Shown: positions 1-6,914 of the stretch, one piece after another | How positions within the stretch are numbered: the stretch's first letter is position 1 | Layout: the number at the start of each line of letters is the position of its first letter | Source of the DNA: Actinomycetota bacterium | Lineage (GTDB): Bacteria; Actinomycetota; Acidimicrobiia; IMCC26256; PALSA-555 | Length of the DNA stretch: 32,463 nucleotides | Assembly: GCA_016870595.1 (NCBI GenBank) | Contig: VGBI01000023.1 | Span: 1 to 32,463 of the forward strand | Direction of reading: 5' to 3' | Translations under genes and position numbers: made by a program | Notes under the pieces: model-generated | The model's database searches: none | What the model saw: only the letters and a program-made list of their open reading frames with translations | What the model was told of the DNA's origin: nothing

Positions 1-239
1 GCCTGCCCGACGAGCCCCCCGGGGAGGCGCAGGCGCCCGACCACTGGTTCGTGGCCGACGCCCTCGGGCACCTGATCCGCGACCGGGGTCGCCCGCCGGT
101 CGAGGCCGCCGCCCTGGTCTTCGCGGGCATCCGGGCCGGACGCTTCTGGATCGACACCAGCGAGAGCTTCGAGACGCTCCTCACCGCCCGCCATGCCGCC
201 ATGCTCGACCGGGCCCTGCCGCCCGGGGCCCAGGTCTGA
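1..239 (+). CDS. Short-chain dehydrogenase/reductase, C-terminal fragment (5' end outside window)
   Basis: The reading frame is open from the left edge (first full codon at base 3) to TGA at 237-239, giving about 78 residues. The segment with AALVFAGIRAGRFWI followed by an arginine-rich helix resembles the C-terminal helix, strand and tail of actinobacterial SDR oxidoreductases, which usually end in a pattern like 'aIrxxrFyilT...l..Rh..il'. No cofactor or catalytic motif is inside the window, so the assignment rests on the tail alone. The next gene starts 6 bases downstream, so the two are probably co-transcribed. The substrate is unknown. Confidence 0.55.
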   Translation, partial: LPDEPPGEAQAPDHWFVADALGHLIRDRGRPPVEAAALVFAGIRAGRFWIDTSESFETLLTARHAAMLDRALPPGAQV

Positions 240-245
240 CCGTCC

Positions 246-1481
246 GTGGCCGACCGTCCCGACCCGCACCACGGCCACGGCCACGACGACGACCACGACG
301 ACGACTACGACGAGCGCGGCGGCCACGACCTCGAGGTCACGCCGTTCCGGCCCGAGGTGCCCGAGGCCGTCCTCGCCGACCTGCGCGACCGGCTCGCCCG
401 CACGCGGCTGCCGAACCAGGTCGCGGGCGCCGGCTGGGACCAGGGCACCGATCGGGGGTACCTGGAGGACCTGCTCGCATCGTGGCGGACCTTCGACTGG
501 CGGTCGGTCGAGGCCCGCCTCGGCGCGCTCGACCAGTTCGTCACCGAGGTCGACGGTCAGCGCATCCACTTCGTGCACCAGCGGTCACCCGAGCCCGACG
601 CGCTGCCGTTGCTCATCAGCCACGGATGGCCCGGCTCGGTCCTCGAGTTCCTCGACGTGATCGACCCGCTCACCGATCCGAGGTCCCACGGGGGCGACCC
701 GGCCGACGCGTTCCATGTCGTCGCCCCGTCGCTGCCCGGGTACGGATTCTCCGGACCGACCTCGGCGCCGGGCTGGCACCCGCGCCGGATCGCGTCGGCC
801 TACGTGCGCCTCATGGCCGCGCTCGGCCACGACCGCTACGGCGCGCAAGGGGGTGACTGGGGGTCGATCGTCTGCGCCAACGTGGCCGACCTCGACCCGG
901 CGCACGTCGCGGGGCTCCACCTGAACTTCCTCGCCGTGCCCCGGCCCGAGGGGGCCGATCCGGCCGACCTGCCCCCTGCCGACCTCGCCGATCTCGCCCG
1001 CACGGGCGAGTGGCGCCGGACCGGCGCCGGGTACCAGGAGATCCAGGGCACCAAGCCCCAGAGCCTCGGCTACGGACTCGAGGACTCGCCCGCCGGCCTG
1101 GCCGGGTGGATCGTCGAGAAGTTCGGCGCGTGGTCCGACGGCGCGCCCGACCCCGAGGCAGCGTTCACCCGCGAGCAGCTCCTCGCCAACCTCACCCTCT
1201 ACTGGGTGACCGCGACCGCCACGTCGTCGACCCGGCTCTACTACGAGATGCGCCGGGCGGGGCGGGCGGCGCTGCCCCAGGCGTTCGTGAGCGTGCCCAC
1301 CGGGGTCGCCAACTACCCCGGCGAGGTGACCCGCACCCCGCGGTCGTGGGCGGAGCGCCGCTACCACATCACGCACTGGGTGGAGCAGCCCCGGGGTGGG
1401 CACTTCGCCGCGATGCAGGTGCCGGACCTGTTCGTGGCCGACGTCCGCGAGTTCTTCCGCACCGTGCGCGTGGGAGCCTGA
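246..1481 (+). CDS. Epoxide hydrolase, EHN-domain alpha/beta-hydrolase type
   Basis: This 411-residue protein should hydrolyse an epoxide to a diol through a covalent ester intermediate. The N-terminal EHN segment (about residues 31-115) begins at VTPFRPEVPEAVLADLRDRL. The hydrolase core follows, with the oxyanion-hole motif HGWPG at 126-130, the nucleophile Asp204 in GGDWGS, and the catalytic His386 in GGHFAA. Length and domain order are normal for the microsomal/juvenile-hormone-like EH family. Residues 8-27 are rich in His and Asp, which is unusual, and no later in-frame start codon would remove them. The GTG start lies 6 bases after the SDR stop without a strong ribosome site, so translation may be coupled. 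The aldo/keto reductase follows after 46 bases. Substrate unknown. Confidence 0.9.
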   Translation: MADRPDPHHGHGHDDDHDDDYDERGGHDLEVTPFRPEVPEAVLADLRDRLARTRLPNQVAGAGWDQGTDRGYLEDLLASWRTFDWRSVEARLGALDQFVTEVDGQRIHFVHQRSPEPDALPLLISHGWPGSVLEFLDVIDPLTDPRSHGGDPADAFHVVAPSLPGYGFSGPTSAPGWHPRRIASAYVRLMAALGHDRYGAQGGDWGSIVCANVADLDPAHVAGLHLNFLAVPRPEGADPADLPPADLADLARTGEWRRTGAGYQEIQGTKPQSLGYGLEDSPAGLAGWIVEKFGAWSDGAPDPEAAFTREQLLANLTLYWVTATATSSTRLYYEMRRAGRAALPQAFVSVPTGVANYPGEVTRTPRSWAERRYHITHWVEQPRGGHFAAMQVPDLFVADVREFFRTVRVGA

Positions 1482-1484
1482 TCC

Positions 1485-1502
1485 GGTCGGCGCATGCCGA
1501 CC
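1485..1502 (+). other. Intergenic hairpin between epoxide hydrolase and aldo/keto reductase
   Basis: A perfect 7-bp inverted repeat (GGTCGGC, loop GCAT, GCCGACC) begins 3 bases after the epoxide hydrolase stop. No U-rich tract follows, so it could be a weak attenuator, an mRNA-stability hairpin or a protein site. Confidence 0.35.
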
Positions 1503-1527
1503 ACCGAGCCGACGAGGAGACGTGGGC

Positions 1528-2559
1528 ATGGAGATGCGGGTGCTGGGCCGCAGCGGGGTGCGGGTGAGCGCGTACTGCCTCGGCGCGATGATGTTCGGGA
1601 AGTGGGGCAACCCCGACCACGACGACTGCATCGCGATGATGCACGCGTCGTTCGACGCCGGGATCAACTTCGTCGACACCGCCGACGTCTACTCGGCGGG
1701 TGAGTCCGAGGAGATCGTCGGGAAGGCGGTCCGGGGCCGTCGCGACGACGTCGTGATCGCCACCAAGTTCATGGGGGTCATGGGCGACGCCCCGAACATG
1801 GCCGACGGCTCCCGACGCTGGATCGTGCGGGCCTGCGAGGACAGCCTGCGGCGCCTCGGCACCGACCACATCGACCTCTACCAGATGCACCGACCGTCGC
1901 TCGTCGCCGACCTCGACGAGTCGCTCGGGGCGCTGAGCGATCTCGTCCACCAGGGCAAGGTCCGGATGATCGGGCACTCGACCTTCCCGCCCGACCTCAT
2001 CGTCGAGGCCCAGTGGACGGCCGAGCGCCGCGGCCGCGAGCGCTTCGTGAGCGAGCAGCCGCCGTACTCCATCCTGATGCGGGGCATCGAGCGGTTCGTC
2101 CTCCCGGCCTGCGAGCGCTACGGCATCGGGGTCATCCCCTGGAGCCCCCTCGCGGGGGGCTGGCTCACGGGTCGCTACCGCCGGGACCAGCCGGTGGACC
2201 CCGAGTCCCGCCTGGCCCGGGGCTTCGGAAGCGCCGGGGCCCGCCCGCTCGAGGATCCGGTCAACCAGCGCCGCCTCGACGTGGTCGAGGCCCTGGTCCC
2301 GGTGGCGGAGGCGGCCGGGGTGCCGCTGACCCACCTCGCCCACGCCTTCGTGCTCGAGCACCCGGCGGTGACCTCGGCGATCATCGGCCCCCGCACCCGG
2401 GCCCAGCTCGACGATGCGCTGGCCGGGGCCGAGGTCCGCCTCGACGCCGACACCCTCGACGCGATCGACGCCGTGGTGCCGCCCGGGATCGATGTGAGCG
2501 CGGTCGAGCCGTGGACGCCGCCCGGCCTGGCCCGGCGCCGCCGGCGGCGCGCGTCGTGA
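1528..2559 (+). CDS. Aldo/keto reductase
   Basis: This 343-residue TIM-barrel oxidoreductase should reduce an aldehyde or ketone, or oxidise an alcohol, with NADP(H). The AKR catalytic tetrad is visible: Asp50 and Tyr55 in FVDTADVY, Lys80 in IATKFMG and His121 in YQMHRP. The cofactor-binding end includes SAIIGPRTRAQLDDAL. ATG at 1528 is preferred because GAGGAGA lies 8-14 bases upstream and the AKR fold begins at once (MEMRVLGRSGVRVS). A longer frame opens upstream but only reads through the epoxide hydrolase gene out of phase. The protein ends in an arginine-rich tail (GLARRRRRRAS). The next gene overlaps its stop codon. The physiological substrate cannot be told from sequence. Confidence 0.9.
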   Translation: MEMRVLGRSGVRVSAYCLGAMMFGKWGNPDHDDCIAMMHASFDAGINFVDTADVYSAGESEEIVGKAVRGRRDDVVIATKFMGVMGDAPNMADGSRRWIVRACEDSLRRLGTDHIDLYQMHRPSLVADLDESLGALSDLVHQGKVRMIGHSTFPPDLIVEAQWTAERRGRERFVSEQPPYSILMRGIERFVLPACERYGIGVIPWSPLAGGWLTGRYRRDQPVDPESRLARGFGSAGARPLEDPVNQRRLDVVEALVPVAEAAGVPLTHLAHAFVLEHPAVTSAIIGPRTRAQLDDALAGAEVRLDADTLDAIDAVVPPGIDVSAVEPWTPPGLARRRRRRAS

Positions 2560-3029
2560 GCGACGCGGTGGCCGTGGAGCTGGCCGTGCGGGACCTCGTG
2601 CACCGCTACGCCGACGCGGTGTGCCGGATGGACGTCGACGCGGCGGTGGCGTGCTTCGTCGACGACGGCGAGTGGACGGTGACCGGGTACGGCGCACCGC
2701 GGGGTCGGGCCGAGATCGCCGACTTCCTGCGGGGGCTGCTCGGAGGGTGGTCGGTGATCGTGCACGCGCTGCTCTCGGGTCGGGTCGCGCTCGACGGTCT
2801 CGGGCAGGCCACCGGCCGGTGGTACATCTCGGAGTTCGGCCTGCGCACCGACGGCACCGAGGTGCGGTTCGCCGGCGTCTACCACGACGTCTACGTACGC
2901 GACGACGACGGATGGCGGTTCCGGAGCCGTCGCTACGACTCCATGTTCCGGGCCGTCGGCACCGAGGTCGCAGGCTCGCCGTTCCCGGTGCTCCCCGGCG
3001 ACGGCGAGGGGCTCACCGGGCCGGGGTGA
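2556..3029 (+). CDS. SnoaL-like / NTF2-fold protein
   Basis: This 157-residue protein has the NTF2/SnoaL pattern: an N-terminal helix (AVRDLVHRYADAVCRMDVDAA), the short F-x-D-D-G-E-W segment after helix 2, then beta strands ending in GVYHDVYVRDDDGWRFRSRRYD. Members act as small isomerases, dehydratases or hydratases, or as ligand-binding proteins, and many sit beside lipid or polyketide enzymes. The GTG start at 2556 overlaps the TGA of the aldo/keto reductase (GTGA), indicating translational coupling. The 3' end overlaps the convergent solute-binding protein gene by 17 bases. Specific function unknown. Confidence 0.75.
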   Translation: MSDAVAVELAVRDLVHRYADAVCRMDVDAAVACFVDDGEWTVTGYGAPRGRAEIADFLRGLLGGWSVIVHALLSGRVALDGLGQATGRWYISEFGLRTDGTEVRFAGVYHDVYVRDDDGWRFRSRRYDSMFRAVGTEVAGSPFPVLPGDGEGLTGPG

Positions 3030-4464
3030 GGTTGTCGGGCGCGCAGTCGAGCTCGCCCGGCTTGGTCGGAGTGGCCCGGACGAACCCACCGCCGTCGACC
3101 CGCAGCAGCACGACGCATCCGTTGGGGACCTGATCGGCGATGTCGGTCTTGCCGATCAGCCCGCCGGCGTTGAACGACTGGATCTTGGCGAGCGCGGCGA
3201 GCACCGCGGCCCGGGTGACCGCGTTCTTGTTGCGATCGGGACCGTAGGCCTTGGTGACCGCGGTCTGGAACAGCACGCCGGCCGCCGCCGACTCCACCCC
3301 GGTCTGACTGCGGGGACCCCCGGCGGCGAGGTACTTCTTGACCGCGGGGACGGCGTCGGCGTCCTCGAACGGGACGATCCCGATCTGGACGAAGGTGCCG
3401 TCGACCACGGAGCCGCCCTGGGCGGGGAAGTCCGGGTCGTAGCACTGCTCGAGGCAGAACCAGCTCACGCCGTCGACGCCCTGCGCCGCCGCCTCGGCCC
3501 GGAAGCGGATGGTCGAGGGGAACCCGAGGTCGCTGCGCCCGAAGGTCGCCCCGGCCGTCTTCATCGTCGTGACCGACGGGGCGTAGGCGCTCTGGGGGGC
3601 GTCGTCGGCGAGCGCGGTCCCCCCGACGTCGGTGAAGCCGGCCACGGTGTCGGCCGCCTGGGCCGAGGCGATCGTCGCCGCACCCCGCACGGGATCGGTG
3701 GAGCGGATCACGTACTGGGCGCAGCAGTTCTTCGACTTCGCCAGCCACTGGAAGCCGCCGACCTGGAACCGGGTCGGGTCGGTCGGGACGGCGGCGAAGG
3801 TGCCGGGTGCGCCCCGTTGCTCGTCGGAGAAGGCGCGGGCGGGGAGGTTGGGGATCCCGCAGGTGGCGATGGCGCCGACGCCGCGGTCGCCCACCGACTG
3901 TGATCCGACGATGGCGAACGAGCGCGCGCACGCCGCCTCGACCGCGGCCGCGTAGGCGATGGGGTCACCGCCGACGAGGGCGACGTCGAGGACCACGGTG
4001 CGTCCGGCGAGGCCCTTCTTGTTGACGGTCGCGACCCAGGCCTTCACGCCGTCGACGGCGTCGGGGGAGTCGGCGATGACGGTGACGCGGATCTCGGTGG
4101 CGGTGATGCCGGGGTCGGTCGGTCCCGGCGGCACGGTCGGGGGCGGCGTGGGTGGCACGGTGGGCGCCGGGGTCGGCGGCACGGTCGGGGGCGCCGGCGC
4201 CGCCGTGCTCGGCGGGATGACGATGGTGGTGGGCGGGGGCACCGGCGCGGTCGTGGGGGCCGCGGGGGTGGTCGTCGGCGGCACGGTGGGGGGCGCGGTG
4301 ACCGGGGCCGAGGGTGGCACCGCTCCGGTGGTGGGCGGGGTGGGCCGGCTGGCGGGGGTGGCGATCTCGGTGTCGTCGCCCGACGTGCCGACGACGACCA
4401 CGAGGGCCACGGCGATCACGGCGGCGGCGACGCCGACGGCGATCAGGATGCGGTTGCGCGACAC
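3013..4464 (-). CDS. Branched-chain-amino-acid-type ABC substrate-binding protein, membrane-tethered
   Basis: This 483-residue protein has a single N-terminal hydrophobic segment (about residues 6-26), a long Pro/Thr-rich linker (36-118) and a Peripla_BP_6-type type-I binding fold (about 119-483) starting with ITATEIRVTVIADS. The hydrophobic segment has no lipobox cysteine, so the protein is probably held by an uncleaved anchor with the binding domain displayed outside. No permease or ATPase gene is adjacent, making it an orphan receptor; ligand unknown. A GGGAGGG ribosome site lies 4 bases before the GTG start. It is the last gene of the P450-kinase-SBP string (66-base gap). The linker DNA contains imperfect GGCACGGT-type repeats. 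Confidence 0.75.
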   Translation of the reverse strand: MSRNRILIAVGVAAAVIAVALVVVVGTSGDDTEIATPASRPTPPTTGAVPPSAPVTAPPTVPPTTTPAAPTTAPVPPPTTIVIPPSTAAPAPPTVPPTPAPTVPPTPPPTVPPGPTDPGITATEIRVTVIADSPDAVDGVKAWVATVNKKGLAGRTVVLDVALVGGDPIAYAAAVEAACARSFAIVGSQSVGDRGVGAIATCGIPNLPARAFSDEQRGAPGTFAAVPTDPTRFQVGGFQWLAKSKNCCAQYVIRSTDPVRGAATIASAQAADTVAGFTDVGGTALADDAPQSAYAPSVTTMKTAGATFGRSDLGFPSTIRFRAEAAAQGVDGVSWFCLEQCYDPDFPAQGGSVVDGTFVQIGIVPFEDADAVPAVKKYLAAGGPRSQTGVESAAAGVLFQTAVTKAYGPDRNKNAVTRAAVLAALAKIQSFNAGGLIGKTDIADQVPNGCVVLLRVDGGGFVRATPTKPGELDCAPDNLTPAR

Positions 4465-4530
4465 GGGGCCCTCCCGAGGGATGGTCGGTCCCGGCGGGGC
4501 CGGGAGCGGAGGCCCATTGTGGTCGCCCGG

Positions 4531-5589
4531 TCAGGCGATCCGGGAGAGCAGGACGACCGCGTGGTGCAGGAACCGCTCGGCCCGCTCGGCGATCGCGCCC
4601 GGGTCGGCGACCCCCGCCCCGCCGGCGGCGCCGCGGAGGCGGCGGGCGTACACCCCCTCGACCAGGCAGCCCATCTTCCAGTAGGAGAACGCCTCGAGCC
4701 AGGGGAGGGCGGCCAGGTCCCGGCCCGAGGCCCGCGCGTAGCGCTCGACGGTCGTGGCCCGGTCGGGGAAGCCGGGATCGAGCGTCGGGGCGGCGTCGAG
4801 GAAGGGGGCCGGGTCCCCGGGGTCGGTCCAGTAGCAGCAGCTCCACGCGAAGTCGGCCACCGGGTCGCCGAGGGTGGCGAGCTCCCAGTCGAGCACCGCC
4901 ACCACCGCGCCGTCGGGGCCGAGCACGCAGTTGTCGAACCGGTGGTCGCCGTGGACGAGGCCGGGCGGCCCCGACTCGGGCGGGATCGACGCCGCGAGCG
5001 TCGCGTGCACCTCGTCGACGACGGGCAGGTCGCGGGTGCGGGACTGCTCGAGCTGGGCCATCCAGCGGTGCAGCTGACGGGCGACGTAGTCGGTGCGGGT
5101 CCGGGCCAGACCGCCGAGCCCGACCGCGTCGACGTCGACCGCGTGCAGTGCGGCCTGCACCGCCACGAGCGAGTCGGTGGCCGTGGCGTACTCCGCGGCG
5201 GTGAAGCCGGCGCTGTCGGCGGGGGTGCGCAGGATGCGACCCTCGACGAAGTCCATCACCGTGAACGGCGCACCGATGACCCCGAGATCCCCGCAGTACG
5301 CCCGGGGGGTGGGGACGGGGAGGCCGGTGTGGCGATGGAGTGCGTCGAGGATGCGCCACTCGCGGCCCATGTCGTGGGCCGTGGCAAGAACCGCGGTCAC
5401 GGGTGGACGCCGCAGGACGACGGCGTGGCCCGCGGCGTCGTCGACGCGGTACGTGAGATTGGAGCCCCCGGCGGCCACCAGCGTGGCGCGGAACGGCGGC
5501 TGCAGCCCGGCGACGTGGGCGGGGAGCCACTCGTCGAGCGCCGCCCGGTCGAGGCCGGGGTCGGTGCCGGACCCGGGGGCGTCGCTCAC
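4531..5589 (-). CDS. APH-like phosphotransferase (ACAD10/11- and LvaA-type kinase family)
   Basis: This 352-residue protein has the aminoglycoside-phosphotransferase fold. A nucleotide-loop-like segment AAGGSNLTYRV lies at about 39-49, the Brenner catalytic motif HGDHRFDN at 213-220, and the Mg-binding LDWELATLGDP around 233-242. In the broader family, relatives phosphorylate small molecules; ACAD10/11 and LvaA-type members act on hydroxyacyl-CoAs in 4-hydroxyacid catabolism. The GTG start overlaps the P450 stop (GTGA), and the kinase should be translated together with that P450. This supports, but does not prove, phosphorylation of a P450 product. True antibiotic resistance is unlikely in this metabolic setting. 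The frame continues upstream through the P450 gene in another phase and was trimmed. Confidence 0.85.
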   Translation of the reverse strand: MSDAPGSGTDPGLDRAALDEWLPAHVAGLQPPFRATLVAAGGSNLTYRVDDAAGHAVVLRRPPVTAVLATAHDMGREWRILDALHRHTGLPVPTPRAYCGDLGVIGAPFTVMDFVEGRILRTPADSAGFTAAEYATATDSLVAVQAALHAVDVDAVGLGGLARTRTDYVARQLHRWMAQLEQSRTRDLPVVDEVHATLAASIPPESGPPGLVHGDHRFDNCVLGPDGAVVAVLDWELATLGDPVADFAWSCCYWTDPGDPAPFLDAAPTLDPGFPDRATTVERYARASGRDLAALPWLEAFSYWKMGCLVEGVYARRLRGAAGGAGVADPGAIAERAERFLHHAVVLLSRIA

Positions 5590-6800
5590 CCGACGGGAAA
5601 CGTGACCGGGAGGTGCTTGATCCCGTTGATGAAGTTGGAGCGCAGGCGCTCGGCCGGCCCGGACTGCTCCATGCGGGGCACGCGTGTGAGCAGCTCGTCG
5701 AACATCACCGTGATCTCGAGCTTGGCGAGGTGGGAGCCGAGGCAGAAGTGCGGACCGCCCCCGCCGAAGGCTTCGTGGTCGCCGGTCGCGCGCCGGATGT
5801 CGAACCGGTGGGGGTCGGGGAACACCGCGGGGTCGTGGTTGGCGGCGATGTACCAGAGCGCGACCTTGTCGCCCTCCCGGATGGTCTCGCCTCGCAGCTC
5901 GAAGGTCTCGCATGCCGTCCGCCGCATGTACATGACCGGCGAGGCGTACCGCAGCATCTCCTCGACCGCGTTGGGCAGGAGCGAGCGGTCCTCGACGAGC
6001 AGCTCGCGCTGGTCCGGGTGCTCCATCAGAGCCAGCATCCCGTGCGAGATCAGGTTGCGGGTCGTCTCGTTGCCGGCGATGGCGAGGAGCTCGAAGAACA
6101 GGTCGAACTCGAGGTCGCTGAGCCGCTCTCCGTCGACCTCGGCCTGCAGCAGGACGCTGATGATGTCGTCGGCCGGGTTGGCGCGCTTGTGGGTCGCGAG
6201 CTCGTTGGCGTACCCGAACATCTCGATCATCGCGGTCTGGGCGACCTCCTCGGACACCGCGTACTCGGGATCCTCGGAGCCGATCATCTGGTTCGACCAC
6301 ACGAAGAGCTGGTGGCGGTCGGAGGCGGGGACCCCCATGATCTCGGCGATCACCTGCAGGGGGAGCTCGGCGGCGACGTCGACGACGAAGTCGCAGGTGC
6401 CCCGCTCGACGATCGAGTCCACGATGTCGCGGGCGACCTCGCGGACGCGCGCGTGGAGTCGCTCGACCATCCGGGGGGTGAAGCCCTTGTTGACGAGGAG
6501 CCGCAACCGCGTGTGGCGGGGCGGATCCATCATCAGCATCATCATCCGCTGCTGGGCGAGCTGCTCCTCGTCGGCCTCGTGCAGCGTGATCCCCCACTCG
6601 CTCGAGAACACCTGCCACTCGTGGCTCACCCGGTGGAGGTCGTCGTGGCGGGTGATGCACCAGAAGCCCGGGGCATCGCGTTCAGGGTGGAAGTACACGG
6701 GTGCCTGGGCCCGGATGCGGTCGAACTGGTCGTGGGGCACGCCCGCCACGAAGGTGTCGAGATCGGTGAGATCGACGGGAAGCTCGGGGTACACGGGCAC
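5586..6800 (-). CDS. Cytochrome P450 (CYP124/125-like)
   Basis: This 404-residue soluble bacterial P450 has the I-helix motif AGNETTR at 242-248, the K-helix ExxR at 281-284 (EEMLRY) and the heme loop FGGGGPHFCLG with Cys353 as the iron ligand. The C-terminus LRSNFINGIKHLPV resembles the end of mycobacterial CYP124/125-type enzymes that hydroxylate methyl-branched lipids or sterol side chains, so a lipid-like substrate is plausible but inferred. It needs a ferredoxin; the nearest is encoded at 11313. A GGGAGGA site precedes the GTG start, and a candidate -10 box lies at 6838-6833. Its stop overlaps the start of the APH-like kinase. Confidence 0.93.
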   Translation of the reverse strand: MPVYPELPVDLTDLDTFVAGVPHDQFDRIRAQAPVYFHPERDAPGFWCITRHDDLHRVSHEWQVFSSEWGITLHEADEEQLAQQRMMMLMMDPPRHTRLRLLVNKGFTPRMVERLHARVREVARDIVDSIVERGTCDFVVDVAAELPLQVIAEIMGVPASDRHQLFVWSNQMIGSEDPEYAVSEEVAQTAMIEMFGYANELATHKRANPADDIISVLLQAEVDGERLSDLEFDLFFELLAIAGNETTRNLISHGMLALMEHPDQRELLVEDRSLLPNAVEEMLRYASPVMYMRRTACETFELRGETIREGDKVALWYIAANHDPAVFPDPHRFDIRRATGDHEAFGGGGPHFCLGSHLAKLEITVMFDELLTRVPRMEQSGPAERLRSNFINGIKHLPVTFPVG

Positions 6801-6832
6801 GGGGTCCTCCCTCGCCGGGCCGGGACCGGCAC

Positions 6833-6842
6833 ACGTTACGAT
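6833..6842. promoter_or_regulatory. Candidate bidirectional -10 element
   Basis: The ten bases ACGTTACGAT contain TAACGT on the minus strand (toward the P450 gene) and TACGAT on the plus strand (toward the amidohydrolase). Both match the actinobacterial TANNNT -10 pattern and share the central TA. It is the only A/T-rich spot in the 114-base divergent gap. Confidence 0.4.
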
Positions 6843-6914
6843 TCAGTCCGCCCGCGGTCCAGGGGCGGCCCACCGGACGGGCCGCCGGGGTCGCCGGGAC
6901 CGGAAGGGGTTCCC

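Noticed and set aside
3941-4340. GGCACGGT-type repeats in the solute-binding protein gene as a regulatory array
   Set aside because: They are in frame and encode the Pro/Thr linker, so codon repetition explains them.
5613-6914. N-terminal extension of the D-aminoacylase-type amidohydrolase through the P450 gene
   Set aside because: It is antisense to the P450; the family N-terminus and a ribosome site are at 6915.
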